From the NCBI GenBank assembly GCA_965262875.1, contig OZ253571.1, positions 1 to 64,000 on the forward strand: DNA of 64,000 bases, read 5' to 3'. The notes under the pieces were generated by a model. That model saw only the letters and a list, made by a program, of their open reading frames with translations. It had not been told where the DNA came from and made no database searches. The DNA comes from JBALVT01 sp965262875. Its GTDB lineage: Bacteria > Pseudomonadota > Gammaproteobacteria > Pseudomonadales > Halieaceae. The position numbers were made by a program, and so were the translations under genes. Below are positions 1 to 8,117 of the stretch, piece by piece. The first letter of the stretch is position 1, and each line of letters begins with the position of its first letter.

Positions 1-2464
1 GCACTGCGGCACCGAGGTTATCGCCACCCAGTTGGGCGCTGACGCTGGAGTTGCCATAATGCGTGCCGGTGATCCCCGCGCGCCATTCGATCTCGCCCCG
101 GTCATCGGCGAACGGTTGCGCCAGTGCCAGTTGCAGACGACCGTCCACGATGTTCTCGTTCCGTATTCCGAACGTCACATTGTGGTTTGTGGTGCCGGCT
201 TCCGTATAGCCGCCAAAAGACCCGTAGGTGTAGGCGATATGCGCACTGGGGCGCAATTCAAACCCGTTGGGCAGGGTGTGGGACCACGCCAGATTTATCG
301 ACGGGCTGATGAAGGTGCTCTTGTACTTGCCTTTGGCGGTTTCGTCATCACCCAGATTACGAAGAGCCGCGAAGCGGGTGCTTGTATGGCTTGTATGGCC
401 AAACGCAAGCGTGCCTTTCACGGTCAGGTTGCCCGTCACGTGCTGCCCGTAAATCCCGGCAAACCCGCGGTTGGCCTTGTCGGTGACAGAGCTTTCTTTG
501 GCGGTTCCGATATTGTCACTGCCAAACCCGGCAAACAGGCCGATCTGCTGGCCGCTGTCCAGGCGGGTGTCGTAGCCGCCGATCAGACCATGGGAATTGT
601 GGTTCCAGGCTTTTGCCTGACCGTCATCGTCGCGCTTGAGGCTGCTGCCGAAGAGCGTTCCCCAGCCGCCCCCGTCATCAGAGGCAAGGGCAAGACGGCG
701 GGAGACCTGCCGGTGAATTTGCCCCGTGGTGGCCCCCAGTGCCATGCGGGTGGCAGAGGCCCCCGTATGGTCTAAATCCTGCGTGAAGATCAGGATCCCC
801 TGAACTTTATCATATTCTGCTCTCTGGCCTAGTACGTCTTCCACACCTTCTACGCGGGTGTACGTAAACGAAGGGCCAGTGTATTGGCTGAGATCGATAA
901 TATCGCCGATATTACCAGTGGGATTACCATCGGCATCGTTGGGGCCATCGCCGAGTATATCGCCGGCGCCCGTCCCCAGATCGATCCCTCCCAAAATCCT
1001 TTGGCCGTTCAACAGAACCAGCTTCTGGTTGCCCCAGCTACTGCCTTGGATCGCTGTGCCAAACTCGGCATTATCAGCATCAGACGCGCGGGACGACACC
1101 AGGCCGCTGAGGGTCATCACGCTATTCCTGCCACTGGCCAGAATGCCGATCGCGTTTGCACCGAATACCTTCACTGTTCCGCTACTGGTGATGCGACCTT
1201 TATCAACCCCATGAGTCTCTTGAGGCACTATAGTTTGCCCAGTAGGTAACGTTATGCCATACCCTACGGCAATGCCTACCCCGTTTTTGTTGTATACCGT
1301 TATGGTTCCGCTGTTGGTGACCATGGCCTCATTCCCCGGGGAGATCGTGATCCCGTGCGCGGGGACGCTAAAATCCTCAACCATCGATCGTACCGTTATG
1401 GTTCCGCTGTTGTCCACGGTTACATTGTCAGCGTTGTCCACCTGAATGCCGTTTGCATTGCCACGTTTGCGCCCCTCCACATCTATCATTCCGCCCTCCA
1501 CATCTATCATTCCGCTGTTGGTGATCCGGGCGCCACCGTTAGGAAAACTCAGAGCGATACCCCGCGCGTCGTCCTGGCTCTTGATTATTATCATGCCGTT
1601 GTTGATGACCGTGGGGTTATCAGCAGTACTGCGGCAGGGGGAGGAGTTGGTAGAGCAGGGGCTGTTATGGCGATTTAATACCGCGCCGCTGATGCCTACC
1701 CCTAACAATTCTCTGTTCTCGGGTTTTGTTAGATCGAGGTCCGGGTCGACATTGGTGATTAGCCCTTTGTTGATGACCACCGCGTTATCGCCCACAAGCT
1801 CAATGCCGGAATGGCTATCGTCATTAGTCGTCCTGGAACCTGTCACCCTTATCGTGGCACCCTCATTGATGGTGATCACGTTATCATCGCCCTTGACCTG
1901 AATGCCACTTGCGGGCGCCCTATCGGCAATCGCATAGCCACCTTTGTTGATGTTTATCTCGCCGTTGATGGTGATCTCTGCGTGGTCCCCCTCCGCCTTG
2001 ATACCGACAGCGCTTATGCTACCGTTAGTTATTGGCACGTTTGGGTCCGAGGCCAATCCCATGTCAACAACGGCGGGGATACCCTTGATGTTTATCTCGC
2101 CGTTGATGGTGATCTTTGCGGTATTACCCTCCGCCTTGATACCGACAGCGGTTTCGCGACCCTTGATCTTTATGGCGCCGTTGCCGGTGATCACGGCGTT
2201 CTCATGCATAAAGGAAACACCCACACCATGGTCTTCTATGTTAGCGGGATCGACTGTGCCGATATTGGTGATCTCGCCATTGTTGACGAGGTTCGGATCG
2301 TCGGCATTCAGAGGAACGACGGGTCCCGCAATGCGGGTGGTCTCGGAGCCATCAGGACCACCTGTAAAGTTCTTTCTTACCTGACCCTCATTGATCACAA
2401 TATCTGCTGCATATACACTCCCGATGCCGGTGGACAGGGACAGGGCGATTACGGATGTCAGCAT
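1..2464 (-). CDS. Autotransporter adhesin-like protein (type Va), C-terminus beyond the window edge
   Basis: An uninterrupted minus-strand frame runs from the ATG at 2464 to the window edge (821 codons seen). The N-terminus has a hydrophobic signal segment ending near VYAAD. A passenger of about 450 residues follows, made of short imperfect units such as ITNSGTI and VITINEGA, typical of a beta-helix of the autotransporter/pectin-lyase type. From about residue 560 the sequence changes to alternating aromatic/polar strands (GLIGGYDTRLDSGQQIGLFA, GIYGQHVTGNLTVKGTLAFG) like the outer-membrane beta-barrel; the last strands are off the window. It probably displays the passenger on the cell surface. 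The signal segment from this ATG lacks any basic residue; reading the same frame further upstream supplies K and R residues, so the real start is probably at 2634, across a C tract that is out of frame as sequenced. Two adjacent near-identical units (GGMIDVE) suggest recent slippage. Substrate or adhesion target cannot be told. Confidence 0.85.
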   Translation of the reverse strand, partial: MLTSVIALSLSTGIGSVYAADIVINEGQVRKNFTGGPDGSETTRIAGPVVPLNADDPNLVNNGEITNIGTVDPANIEDHGVGVSFMHENAVITGNGAIKIKGRETAVGIKAEGNTAKITINGEINIKGIPAVVDMGLASDPNVPITNGSISAVGIKAEGDHAEITINGEININKGGYAIADRAPASGIQVKGDDNVITINEGATIRVTGSRTTNDDSHSGIELVGDNAVVINKGLITNVDPDLDLTKPENRELLGVGISGAVLNRHNSPCSTNSSPCRSTADNPTVINNGMIIIKSQDDARGIALSFPNGGARITNSGMIDVEGGMIDVEGRKRGNANGIQVDNADNVTVDNSGTITVRSMVEDFSVPAHGITISPGNEAMVTNSGTITVYNKNGVGIAVGYGITLPTGQTIVPQETHGVDKGRITSSGTVKVFGANAIGILASGRNSVMTLSGLVSSRASDADNAEFGTAIQGSSWGNQKLVLLNGQRILGGIDLGTGAGDILGDGPNDADGNPTGNIGDIIDLSQYTGPSFTYTRVEGVEDVLGQRAEYDKVQGILIFTQDLDHTGASATRMALGATTGQIHRQVSRRLALASDDGGGWGTLFGSSLKRDDDGQAKAWNHNSHGLIGGYDTRLDSGQQIGLFAGFGSDNIGTAKESSVTDKANRGFAGIYGQHVTGNLTVKGTLAFGHTSHTSTRFAALRNLGDDETAKGKYKSTFISPSINLAWSHTLPNGFELRPSAHIAYTYGSFGGYTEAGTTNHNVTFGIRNENIVDGRLQLALAQPFADDRGEIEWRAGITGTHYGNSSVSAQLGGDNLGAAV

Positions 2465-2562
2465 CGCTGCACGCGATACGCTGAACCCTTTAGAGCGTGT
2501 TGCGTGCGGAGCCGGATGCGATCCCCGTGCAGAAGACCCCTCGATGAACCGTAAAAAACCGC

Positions 2563-2634
2563 TCAAGGGTCTTGACTTTTGATCAGAATTAAGGGGGGGG
2601 GGGGGGTATTTCTGTACATGTCCAAAGCTTCCAT
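2563..2634 (-). other. Short leader ORF, probable phase-OFF start of the autotransporter
   Basis: ATG at 2634 is preceded by AGGG at a spacing of about nine bases, and a second in-frame ATG lies at 2619. The frame enters a run of 14 C residues and stops at TGA (2563-2565) after 23 codons. If the run held 12 or 15 C, translation would instead pass without a stop through CTT AAT TCT GAT into the autotransporter frame, adding 57 residues including KGFSVSR before the hydrophobic signal core. This is arithmetic from the sequence; that it is used in vivo is inference. Confidence 0.6.
2593..2606. repeat. G14/C14 homopolymer tract, candidate slipped-strand contingency locus
   Basis: Fourteen consecutive G on the plus strand (C on the coding strand of the autotransporter), far longer than any other homopolymer noticed in this window. 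It lies 14-27 bases after the first base of the leader ATG at 2634. Tract lengths of 12 or 15 would join leader and autotransporter frames; 13 gives an immediate TAA and 14 a TGA. Confidence 0.8.
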
Positions 2635-2669
2635 TTATGTCTGCCCTAAGCTTTAGGTCAAAAATATCC

Positions 2670-2700
2670 ATTATGCAACAAGCCGGTAATCATTTGTCAA
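2670..2700 (-). promoter_or_regulatory. Sigma-70-like promoter for the autotransporter
   Basis: On the minus strand TTGACA (2700-2695) is followed after 19 bases by CATAAT (2675-2670), placing a start of transcription near 2663, about 30 bases before the ATG at 2634. The -35 hexamer is a perfect match; the spacer is slightly long. Confidence 0.5.
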
Positions 2701-2762
2701 AAACATTTGGAGTTGTATGATTTTTGGCTTGAAAATTGGAAGAAAACGTAACTGCCGGAGGC

Positions 2763-2999
2763 TTACATGTTGAATTCAGTATCAGATTTACCGGCTTTTT
2801 GCCCTTCGAAACGTTTCTCGGCCCGGCTCTTCACTCGATTGCCCCCGGGGTCATTGGCCAGCACATCGCTGACTGCCGCGCCATGACCAAGCCGCTCGAT
2901 CATATCCTGAACCGTCAATGTGGCGCAGTGCCCGCAGGTGTGGCACTTGATGGTGAGGGTCCGTGTCGAAATCGTGGTCAGTAACGTGCGGGGTTTCAT
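2763..2999 (-). CDS. Small zinc-ribbon-like protein
   Basis: Seventy-eight residues with a central CHTCGHCATLTVQDMIERLG segment: a CxxCGH knuckle followed by a helix, then a basic tail with no second cysteine pair. A second protein of similar style lies at 7621. GGAG lies about ten bases before the ATG. It is divergent to the ardC pseudogene. Small one-knuckle proteins of this kind are common on alphaproteobacterial plasmids, but no function can be named. The upstream stretch around 3015-3045 resembles 7290-7325 (both contain GAAAAAGAAATCTTCGT), perhaps a shared regulatory or repeat sequence. Confidence 0.55.
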   Translation of the reverse strand: MKPRTLLTTISTRTLTIKCHTCGHCATLTVQDMIERLGHGAAVSDVLANDPGGNRVKSRAEKRFEGQKAGKSDTEFNM

Positions 3000-3127
3000 C
3001 TGGTTCGTCTCCGTCGCCTTCAGAGAAAAAGAAATCTTCGTTCAGGGTGAATTATTCATACTGAAAGGAGTCCCTAATGGGCAAACAGAAATTCAACATC
3101 TATCAACATGTCACCGATACAATCCTT

Positions 3128-3165
3128 GCAGAACTGGCCTTGCAGAACTGGCCTTGCAGAACTGG
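3128..3165 (+). repeat. 14-bp tandem repeat causing a frameshift
   Basis: GCAGAACTGGCCTT occurs 2.7 times in direct tandem. One copy is expected from the protein family, so 28 extra bases shift the ardC-like frame. Confidence 0.9.
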
Positions 3166-3259
3166 AGGCCGGCACCGTGCCGTGGCGCAAGCCCTGGAGT
3201 GGCGGTGGCGGTCTCTCGATACCGGTGCGCGCCACTGGCGAGAGTTATCGCGGCATTAG

Positions 3260-3371
3260 AGCGTGTTGCGCTTAATCGGTTCAGCTGTGGGTATGGCACG
3301 CGATAGGATACACCATATCTGTCCAGCATGTTGCGAAACGCTTGTTGAATTCAATTTGGCGCAACATGCTC
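3260..3371 (+). mobile_element. 112-bp MITE with TA target duplication (copy 1)
   Basis: The ends GAGCGTGTTGCGC and GCGCAACATGCTC are near-perfect inverted repeats (12 of 13). TA precedes (3258-3259) and follows (3372-3373) the element, and removing element plus one TA restores the ardC reading CGC GGC ATT AAT GTG. A TA duplication fits mobilisation by an IS630/mariner-type transposase, none of which is in the window. A second 112-bp element lies at 37344. Confidence 0.85.
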
Positions 3372-4374
3372 TAATGTGCTGATGCTGTGGTGTGCGGCGC
3401 AGATGCGGGGCACTGTATCGCCGATGTGGATGACCTATGTGCAGGCGCAAAAGCTTGGCGGGCAGGTGCGCAAGGGCGAGAAATCCGCAACAGTCGTAAA
3501 ATTTGGCAAAATGGTGAAAGACGGCGAGACCGATCCGGTGACAGGGGCGGCAGGGGATGATCGCCGCATTCCCTATGCGCGCGCCTACCGCGTGTTCAAC
3601 GTCGAGCAGATCGACGGGCTGGATGCAGACTGCATTGCGCCGCCGGAACCACCGCGTGATTTTGGTACAAAGAATGACCTGGCTGCCAATGACCTGGCCG
3701 GTGACCCGGTGCTGGATGCCTGGTTTGCCAGCCTGGGCGTGCCGATCAAGCACAGTCCGGAGCCACAGGCGTATTATGCGCCGGCGCGGGATCGTATCCA
3801 TATGCCGCCGGTCCAGACATTCGAAAGCCTGCATCGGTATTTTCATGTTTTAGCCCATGAACATGCTCACGCGACAAAGCATTCCAGTCGGCTCGACCGC
3901 CACCACAGCGGTAAAACCAGGGTGCAGCGTTACGCACAGGAAGAGATTGTCGCGGATCTCGCCGGGGTGATGGTTTGTGCGCGGCTCGGAATTACGCCCT
4001 CGTTTGATCAGAGCGCGGCCTACCTTCAGCACTGGGTTGATGTGTTGAAAACCGACCACCGGGCTATTGTCAAAGCCGCAAGCATGGCACAGGCCGCCGC
4101 TGACTGGATGTTTGATGCGGCTGGTGAGTGTCCACCCCGGATAGAAGAGATTGAACCGCCCCTTGTCGAACCCGCATGGCGGAGCCGTGGCAGGGGGTGC
4201 CAGGGATCAAGGTTGCCTGATCACAAAGAGTGCTGCCCCGGACGCAAGGCTTGAAAGCAAAAGAGTGCTTTTTGAATTTTTGTCCCTAATGGGGGCAAGA
4301 AAGAACCGACAGTCGTACAATCCAGAGATGGGTGGCGCCTGTCATCTCAACTCAAAACATAGGAGATTACAAAC

Positions 4375-4710
4375 ATGTATACCGGAACACTGACAAAAAT
4401 GGATGCGGACGATGCTTTTGCTGGCGAGATTGCCTCGCTGGACTTCGACTTTAACTTCACCATGGTGCCAAACGCATTCAAGGCGAATGACAAACATCCA
4501 GATTACGTTATCGAAGGCCGCTCCCCACGTGGACGCCTCGTGCGCATCGGATCGGGCTGGGCCGCCAAAAGCCGGGCTGGCAATGAATATTATTCGCTGG
4601 CGTTCAATCTGCCGGGTCAGGCCGCGGTGCGGGTGAACGCAGTGATCGACGACGACGCCAGCAAGGGCGAATATCGCATCATTCCGATGATCACTGCGGT
4701 CGCAGCCTGA
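4375..4710 (+). CDS. DUF736 family protein
   Basis: The 111-residue product has the family's layout: a short N-terminal strand (MYTGTLTKMD), then DFNFTMVPNAFKANDKHPDY and IEGRSPRGRLVRIGSGWAAKS, then a strand-rich tail. TAGGAG lies nine bases before the ATG. DUF736 proteins are small, possibly cytosolic, and typical of alphaproteobacterial plasmids, where they sit beside ArdC-like genes as here. The biochemical role is unknown; involvement in plasmid establishment is only inferred from neighbourhood. Confidence 0.85.
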   Translation: MYTGTLTKMDADDAFAGEIASLDFDFNFTMVPNAFKANDKHPDYVIEGRSPRGRLVRIGSGWAAKSRAGNEYYSLAFNLPGQAAVRVNAVIDDDASKGEYRIIPMITAVAA

Positions 4711-4716
4711 CAGGAT

Positions 4717-4744
4717 GGGCGGCGCGATGTGACCAGCGCCGCCC
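4717..4744 (+). terminator. GC-rich hairpin after DUF736 gene
   Basis: GGGCGGCGC and GCGCCGCCC form a perfect 9-bp stem with a 10-base loop, seven bases after the stop codon. No T run follows, so termination would be weak or factor-assisted. Confidence 0.45.
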
Positions 4745-4749
4745 GTTAA

Positions 4750-4793
4750 AGTTGAACGACTTTTCTTTGAGACCAAAATTAAGTCGTTCAACT
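4750..4793. mobile_element. Family A MITE, internally deleted copy
   Basis: Perfect 13-bp inverted ends AGTTGAACGACTT and AAGTCGTTCAACT enclose 18 bases. The left part (TTTTCTTTGA) and right part (ACCAAAATTAAG) match the outer segments of the longer relatives at 6116 and 45533, so the middle appears to have been lost. Confidence 0.65.
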
Positions 4794-4818
4794 ATTTGAA
4801 CACTCCATTCCCTGAGCA

Positions 4819-4851
4819 GCGTCCCGCTCGAAAGTGCGAGGACGCTTTTTT
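4819..4851 (+). terminator. Rho-independent terminator
   Basis: GCGTCC..CGC pairs with GCG.GGACGC around a short loop and is followed by six T (4846-4851). It would end transcription from the DUF736 side before the next gene at 4896. Confidence 0.65.
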
Positions 4852-4895
4852 ATGGGTGATCCCGATGGGGGATTGTTGAATGAAAGGAAATCACC

Positions 4896-5309
4896 ATGTC
4901 GAAACCCGATAAAACCGTCCATATGAAACGCCTGGACGACAAGCGCTGCCGTGAGTTGCAAGTGTATTACGATGCTGGCGGACAGAACGTCTGGAATGGT
5001 CGCCCAAAGCCGAAAGGCATTTATTTTGCATCCCACTGCTTTGAGCAGGCCGAAGGATCCACGACGCGCAGATGGCAGAGCGGACCCGCTGCCTCGGCAG
5101 GGCTTGTTTACAAGCCCAAGAGAGGGAAGGGCGATGGCTATATTCTGGTTGTGCCGCTGGAACGCTACAGTGCCAAACAGCTGCGGCTTGTGCGGGGGCG
5201 TGTCGAAGCGAACGCTGCCATGATCCACGGTATTCTGGATCGCGGGGACCGGCTTGATGCCCTCGTTGCGATCCTGCGTGGCACCATGGAAATCATTGCC
5301 GTCGCGTAA
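4896..5309 (+). CDS. Hypothetical protein, 137 residues
   Basis: I do not recognise this protein. It is hydrophilic, without signal or membrane segment, and rich in K/R (VYKPKRGKGDGYILVVPLER), with a helical C-terminal half (LVRGRVEANAAMIHGILDRG). AAAGGA lies eight bases before the ATG, so translation is plausible. It sits between DUF736 and a frameshifted gene in a typical plasmid leading-region cluster of small establishment genes; a DNA- or RNA-associated role is possible but not shown. Confidence 0.6.
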   Translation: MSKPDKTVHMKRLDDKRCRELQVYYDAGGQNVWNGRPKPKGIYFASHCFEQAEGSTTRRWQSGPAASAGLVYKPKRGKGDGYILVVPLERYSAKQLRLVRGRVEANAAMIHGILDRGDRLDALVAILRGTMEIIAVA

Positions 5310-5394
5310 TCTCCACCTTTGGCCGCCCGCGTGCCGGGGTTTTCTGATGCGCGGACTGCTCTCACCTTCAAACTTGAAATCCAAGGAAAATATC

Positions 5395-6076
5395 ATGACC
5401 ACTCCCGCTTTGGCTGAAAAACCTGCCACTTCTGAAAAACCACAACCTTTGCCCAAGGTCAGCTTCACATTCATATCGGATCCCGGGCACAGCTTTCGAG
5501 GCGCGTTTTGGCGCGTGTTGTGATCTGCTTGAAGCCCATCATGACGTGACAGAAATCCGCAACTGGCCGTGTATATCACACGCCATCTCGGCATCTCCGT
5601 GTCGGGAGGTCCCTGCCGTAATCGCACGAGAGAACACCGCAGACCTCAAAATCGCATTAAGCGATCTGCACCGGCTGGAGCATTTATCGGAATCCATGTG
5701 TGGTGCCGATATCATGGAGTATCTCGAAGGTCCGATTGCTTTGCTCGATCAGGTTGCCGGTTGTGGCCGTACCGCCGACGTGATCACCTACGAGATCCAG
5801 CGCTTCCCGATGATTGCAGACGGCGAGGATGGCTATACGCTGTTTGATGCGGTCGATCACGCAGGCCAGACCTGGGCGTTCATCGATGTCACGGTCACAA
5901 AACGGGTCAATGACTGCCTGGTGGACGAGGTCGCGAGTGTGGACTGCATCCCGCGTATTGATGCGTCCGACGCGGTGATGAAAGCTTTTGCCAGCGCATT
6001 TCCGATGGCCACAACCGAGGATCATCTGGATGCTGTGGCGCATTTAGGCCCAAACAGCGTGGCTGGCGCCGCATAA
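5395..6076 (+). pseudogene. Hypothetical protein gene with a single frameshift
   Basis: The frame starts at ATG 5395 behind AAGGAAAA and reads MTTPALAEKPATSEKP then PLPKVSFTFISDPGHSF before running to a stop at 5521. The next frame continues without a start codon from FEARFGACCDLLEAHHDVTE through to 6076 (FASAFPMATTEDHLDAVAHL near the end). One base lost or gained near 5495-5500 joins the two into about 226 residues. The product is acidic and soluble and I do not recognise it. Whether this is true decay or a read error cannot be decided here; in the as-given sequence the gene is broken. Confidence 0.6.
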
Positions 6077-6115
6077 CGCCTGCATGGAAACGAAGGGCAT
6101 CGAAACTGCGGATAA

Positions 6116-6228
6116 AGTTGCGCGACTTTTCTTTGATATCGTATCTCCTGCGCTTTTTCAGAGACCGCATATGCATCAGCTTGTGCATTCCGGGAAAGCG
6201 CGGGAGGCTAAACTTAAGTCGTTCAGCT
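6116..6228. mobile_element. Family A MITE, full-length copy (113 bp)
   Basis: Ends AGTTGCGCGACTT and AAGTCGTTCAGCT are inverted repeats with two mismatches. The body contains ATCGTATCTCCTGCGCTTT and CATTCCGGGAAAGCGC. Reverse-complemented, it matches the two halves of the interrupted copy at 45533-45808 and the fragment at 62118-62170. There is no coding capacity. Confidence 0.7.
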
Positions 6229-6239
6229 CTGGCATGCCG

Positions 6240-6480
6240 CCGCAGGATCATCCTTCCATTTTGGCAACTGGATTGTTCTCTTGTGCGGGAACGGTCCTTT
6301 CGGGCTGACGGGTTTCCAGGGGCAGACATAGGTCGCCCTGCCCCGTAGGACTGACAGATACCGTAATGGGGCTTGGCCTCGCCGCAGTGCCGGCAGCGTA
6401 TTCCAGCTTGAAAATAGCCAAGCGTGATGGCACTTCCAAGCTGTTTGATCAGGTCGGAAAACCGTTGGCCCTGTCAACCA
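6240..6480 (-). pseudogene. Possible remnant of a small CxxC protein
   Basis: One minus-strand frame between stops reads SDLIKQLGSAITLGYFQAGI then CRHCGEAKPHYGIC and a basic tail running into the family A MITE. It has no good start codon and its end is formed by the MITE. The cysteine pattern suggests a zinc-binding fragment; nothing else can be said. The rest of 6480-6600 holds no recognisable gene. Confidence 0.25.
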
Positions 6481-6599
6481 GCGGGGTACTCAAGGCGTAG
6501 ATCGCAATCAGGAAAGGCTCTGATCTGTGTATCGGGGGTCATTGTTTTGCCGCTCCGTGAGGGGTGTCGTTCAGGATGTGTGCAACATCAACATGGCAC

Positions 6600-6634
6600 A
6601 AAAAACGCCGCAAGTAATGCTTACGGCGTTTTTC
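6600..6634 (-). terminator. Terminator after the phasin gene
   Basis: ACGCCGTAAG and CTTGCGGCGT (minus strand) form a 10-bp stem with one wobble pair and a 5-base loop. Six T residues follow on the minus strand and T-rich sequence lies on the other side, so it may act in both directions. Confidence 0.75.
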
Positions 6635-6690
6635 TAAAGTCACGGATGCACAGCTTCACTTGTTTTGTGTGGCTACGCGTTGCGTTTGCT

Positions 6691-7125
6691 CTAGGCAGCG
6701 AGTGCTTTTGAGTACATTTTTTTCGCTGATTCAGTGTTTTCTTCCAAAGCTTTTGCAGAAAGTTCAGCAAACTCGTTACCTTGAACCAGGAATTTTTCAT
6801 AAGCTGCCGAGCAATTAGAAGCGGCCACTTTGTAAAAATCAGCAACATCAGTTGTCTTTGTCAGTGCCTTTGCGCTGTCGAAAGCAGTTGCAAGATTTGA
6901 CAGGTAGTTATCATATGCTTTTTTAGCTAATTCTTCACCGCTTTTGATGACTGCTGCGTTGTAGTCGATCAGGTTTTCCGCGAATTTTACAGAAGTATCT
7001 GTAGATTGTGCGCATGTATCTTGAGCTTCAGTTTTTGTTGATGCCGGTGTTTCCGTTGCGTGTGATGCCGGTATTTCCGGTTTTGCTGCTGCCGGGGCTT
7101 CCGTTACTTGTACTGTCTTGGCCAT
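6691..7125 (-). CDS. Phasin family protein
   Basis: The ATG at 7125 follows AAAGGA and gives 144 residues. Residues 1-45 are a flexible A/P/T/E-rich segment (AAAKPEIPASHATETPAS); the rest is amphipathic helix (FAENLIDYNAAVIKSGEELA, ASNCSAAYEKFLVQGNEFAE) matching the phasin_2 pattern. Phasins coat polyhydroxyalkanoate granules in the cytosol, and some bind DNA or act as chaperone-like proteins. No PHA synthase gene is nearby, so this is an isolated copy. Base composition is more AT-rich than the conjugation genes, suggesting separate origin. Confidence 0.75.
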   Translation of the reverse strand: MAKTVQVTEAPAAAKPEIPASHATETPASTKTEAQDTCAQSTDTSVKFAENLIDYNAAVIKSGEELAKKAYDNYLSNLATAFDSAKALTKTTDVADFYKVAASNCSAAYEKFLVQGNEFAELSAKALEENTESAKKMYSKALAA

Positions 7126-7366
7126 TGTTTTTTCCTTTGTAAGATTTACCAGTTTGGAAGTGTGTATTCCCTGTTTCATGAGGCAATACAACCAATAAAT
7201 TATGCGCCGCAATATTCATCTGTCAGCATCAATTTTTGGGCATAACCCCTGCGGTGAAAATTACTGATTCAAATCAGTGTCAGCGGTGTGTCTCTGCGGC
7301 TTCAAAGAAAAAGAAATCTTCGTGAAATTGCGTTTTGTTTTTGGGTTATTTTGCCACCACCTCTCG

Positions 7367-7560
7367 ACTTCTCGCACATGTGATGCGCCATTGGCCGGCA
7401 GGGCCAACGGGCTTTTCGACTTCTCGGGCATGTGATGCGCTGCCAGTCCAATAGGGTATGTGATGCCCTGCCATCCCAACGGGCTTTTCGACTTCTCGGG
7501 CATGTGATGCCCTGCCAGTCCAATAGGGCATGTGATGCCCTGCCATCCCAACGGGTCGGC
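7367..7560. repeat. Family B palindromic repeat array
   Basis: Five palindromic cores of the type GGGCATGTGATGCCC stand between constant arms CGACTTCTCG and CTGCC, separated by AGTCCAATA or ATCCCAACGGGCTTT. The cores vary (GCACAT, GGGTAT and GGGCAT versions). The stretch 7126-7366 before it holds only the phasin leader and no gene I can support. Confidence 0.8.
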
Positions 7561-7620
7561 TTGCCGTTTACCGGATCATGTGGCTACAGTCTCTGAATAG
7601 ATCATAAGGGAAAAGCACAG

Positions 7621-7908
7621 ATGGCGTTTACGGGGCGGCGGCGCAAGACTGAGCGGAAGCGTACAGCGCATCCGGCGGTTCGAATTGAACCTGATGCCGC
7701 ACTGCGGGTTGAGGGCCAGCGGCTGGAACATTTTTGTTACGCGACAACGCTCCGGATCACCTGCGCCTGCGGGCATCAGGGTATTTTGCCTGTGAGCGCG
7801 CTCCGTGATCGCTATCCCCGTGGAACCCGGATTAGCGAAGCGCTTGGACATGTGCGTTGCTCACGCTGTCAGGGCAGTCGCATTCAATCGGTCAAGACGC
7901 TCGACTGA
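7621..7908 (+). CDS. Small zinc-ribbon protein
   Basis: Ninety-five residues with a basic N-terminus (GRRRKTERKRTAHP) and two cysteine knuckles: ITCACGHQGILPVSALRDRY and GHVRCSRCQGSRIQ. This CxCGH plus CxxC arrangement would bind one zinc ion. AAGGGA lies about nine bases before the ATG, and a terminator follows. Such proteins are frequent as orphans on alphaproteobacterial plasmids; nucleic-acid binding is likely but the target is unknown. Confidence 0.65.
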   Translation: MAFTGRRRKTERKRTAHPAVRIEPDAALRVEGQRLEHFCYATTLRITCACGHQGILPVSALRDRYPRGTRISEALGHVRCSRCQGSRIQSVKTLD

Positions 7909-7917
7909 CACAGCGGC

Positions 7918-7941
7918 GGCCTTTTTGAGGCCTGTTTTTTT
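7918..7941 (+). terminator. Terminator after zinc-ribbon gene
   Basis: GGCC, seven-base loop, GGCC, then TG and seven T. It lies about ten bases after the stop codon at 7908. Confidence 0.6.
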
Positions 7942-8117
7942 CTTCAGCACTCACCTGATCTGTCAGGTTCAGTGTCCCGCTCTGGACATATGCGGCAGAA
8001 CAATTGCTATAAACCGAGAAAACCCGTGACAATTCAACTTTGTTGACACATGCCATTCAAAATGGGAGAGACCCCGAAGGGCTGTAAACCCGATGATTTC
8101 AACGAAGGTGTCAAAAC

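Larger units (their letters stand above)
3077..4254 (+). pseudogene. ArdC-like anti-restriction protein (DUF1738 / zincin), broken by a 14-bp triplication and a MITE
   Basis: The N-terminal ssDNA-binding domain starts MGKQKFNIYQHVTDTILAEL after AAAGGAG. It is disrupted first by two extra copies of a 14-bp unit (3128-3165), which shift the frame by 28 bases, and then by a 112-bp TA-flanked element (3260-3371). If both are removed the text reads ILAELEAGTVPWRKPWS and then YRGINVLMLW, exactly the family pattern. The rest (3374-4254) is open: the MTYVQAQKLGGQVRKGEK block and the C-terminal zincin domain with HVLAHEHAHATKHSS (HExxH) and EEIVADLAGVMVCARLGI. ArdC proteins protect incoming plasmid DNA during conjugation. 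An intact paralogue lies at 11724. Two independent lesions argue that this copy is dead. Confidence 0.85.

Noticed and set aside
32..775. Plus-strand frame of 247 codons
   Set aside because: Mirror of the autotransporter barrel-coding region on the minus strand.
2490..2506. MITE end (CGCAACACGCTC) in the autotransporter leader
   Set aside because: It matches one end of the 112-bp element, but no partner end with TA was found at the right distance; may be chance or a relic.
7367..7560. CRISPR-like array
   Set aside because: Units are palindromes with short, nearly constant linkers and no unique spacers; no cas genes are near. The same sequence is scattered elsewhere.
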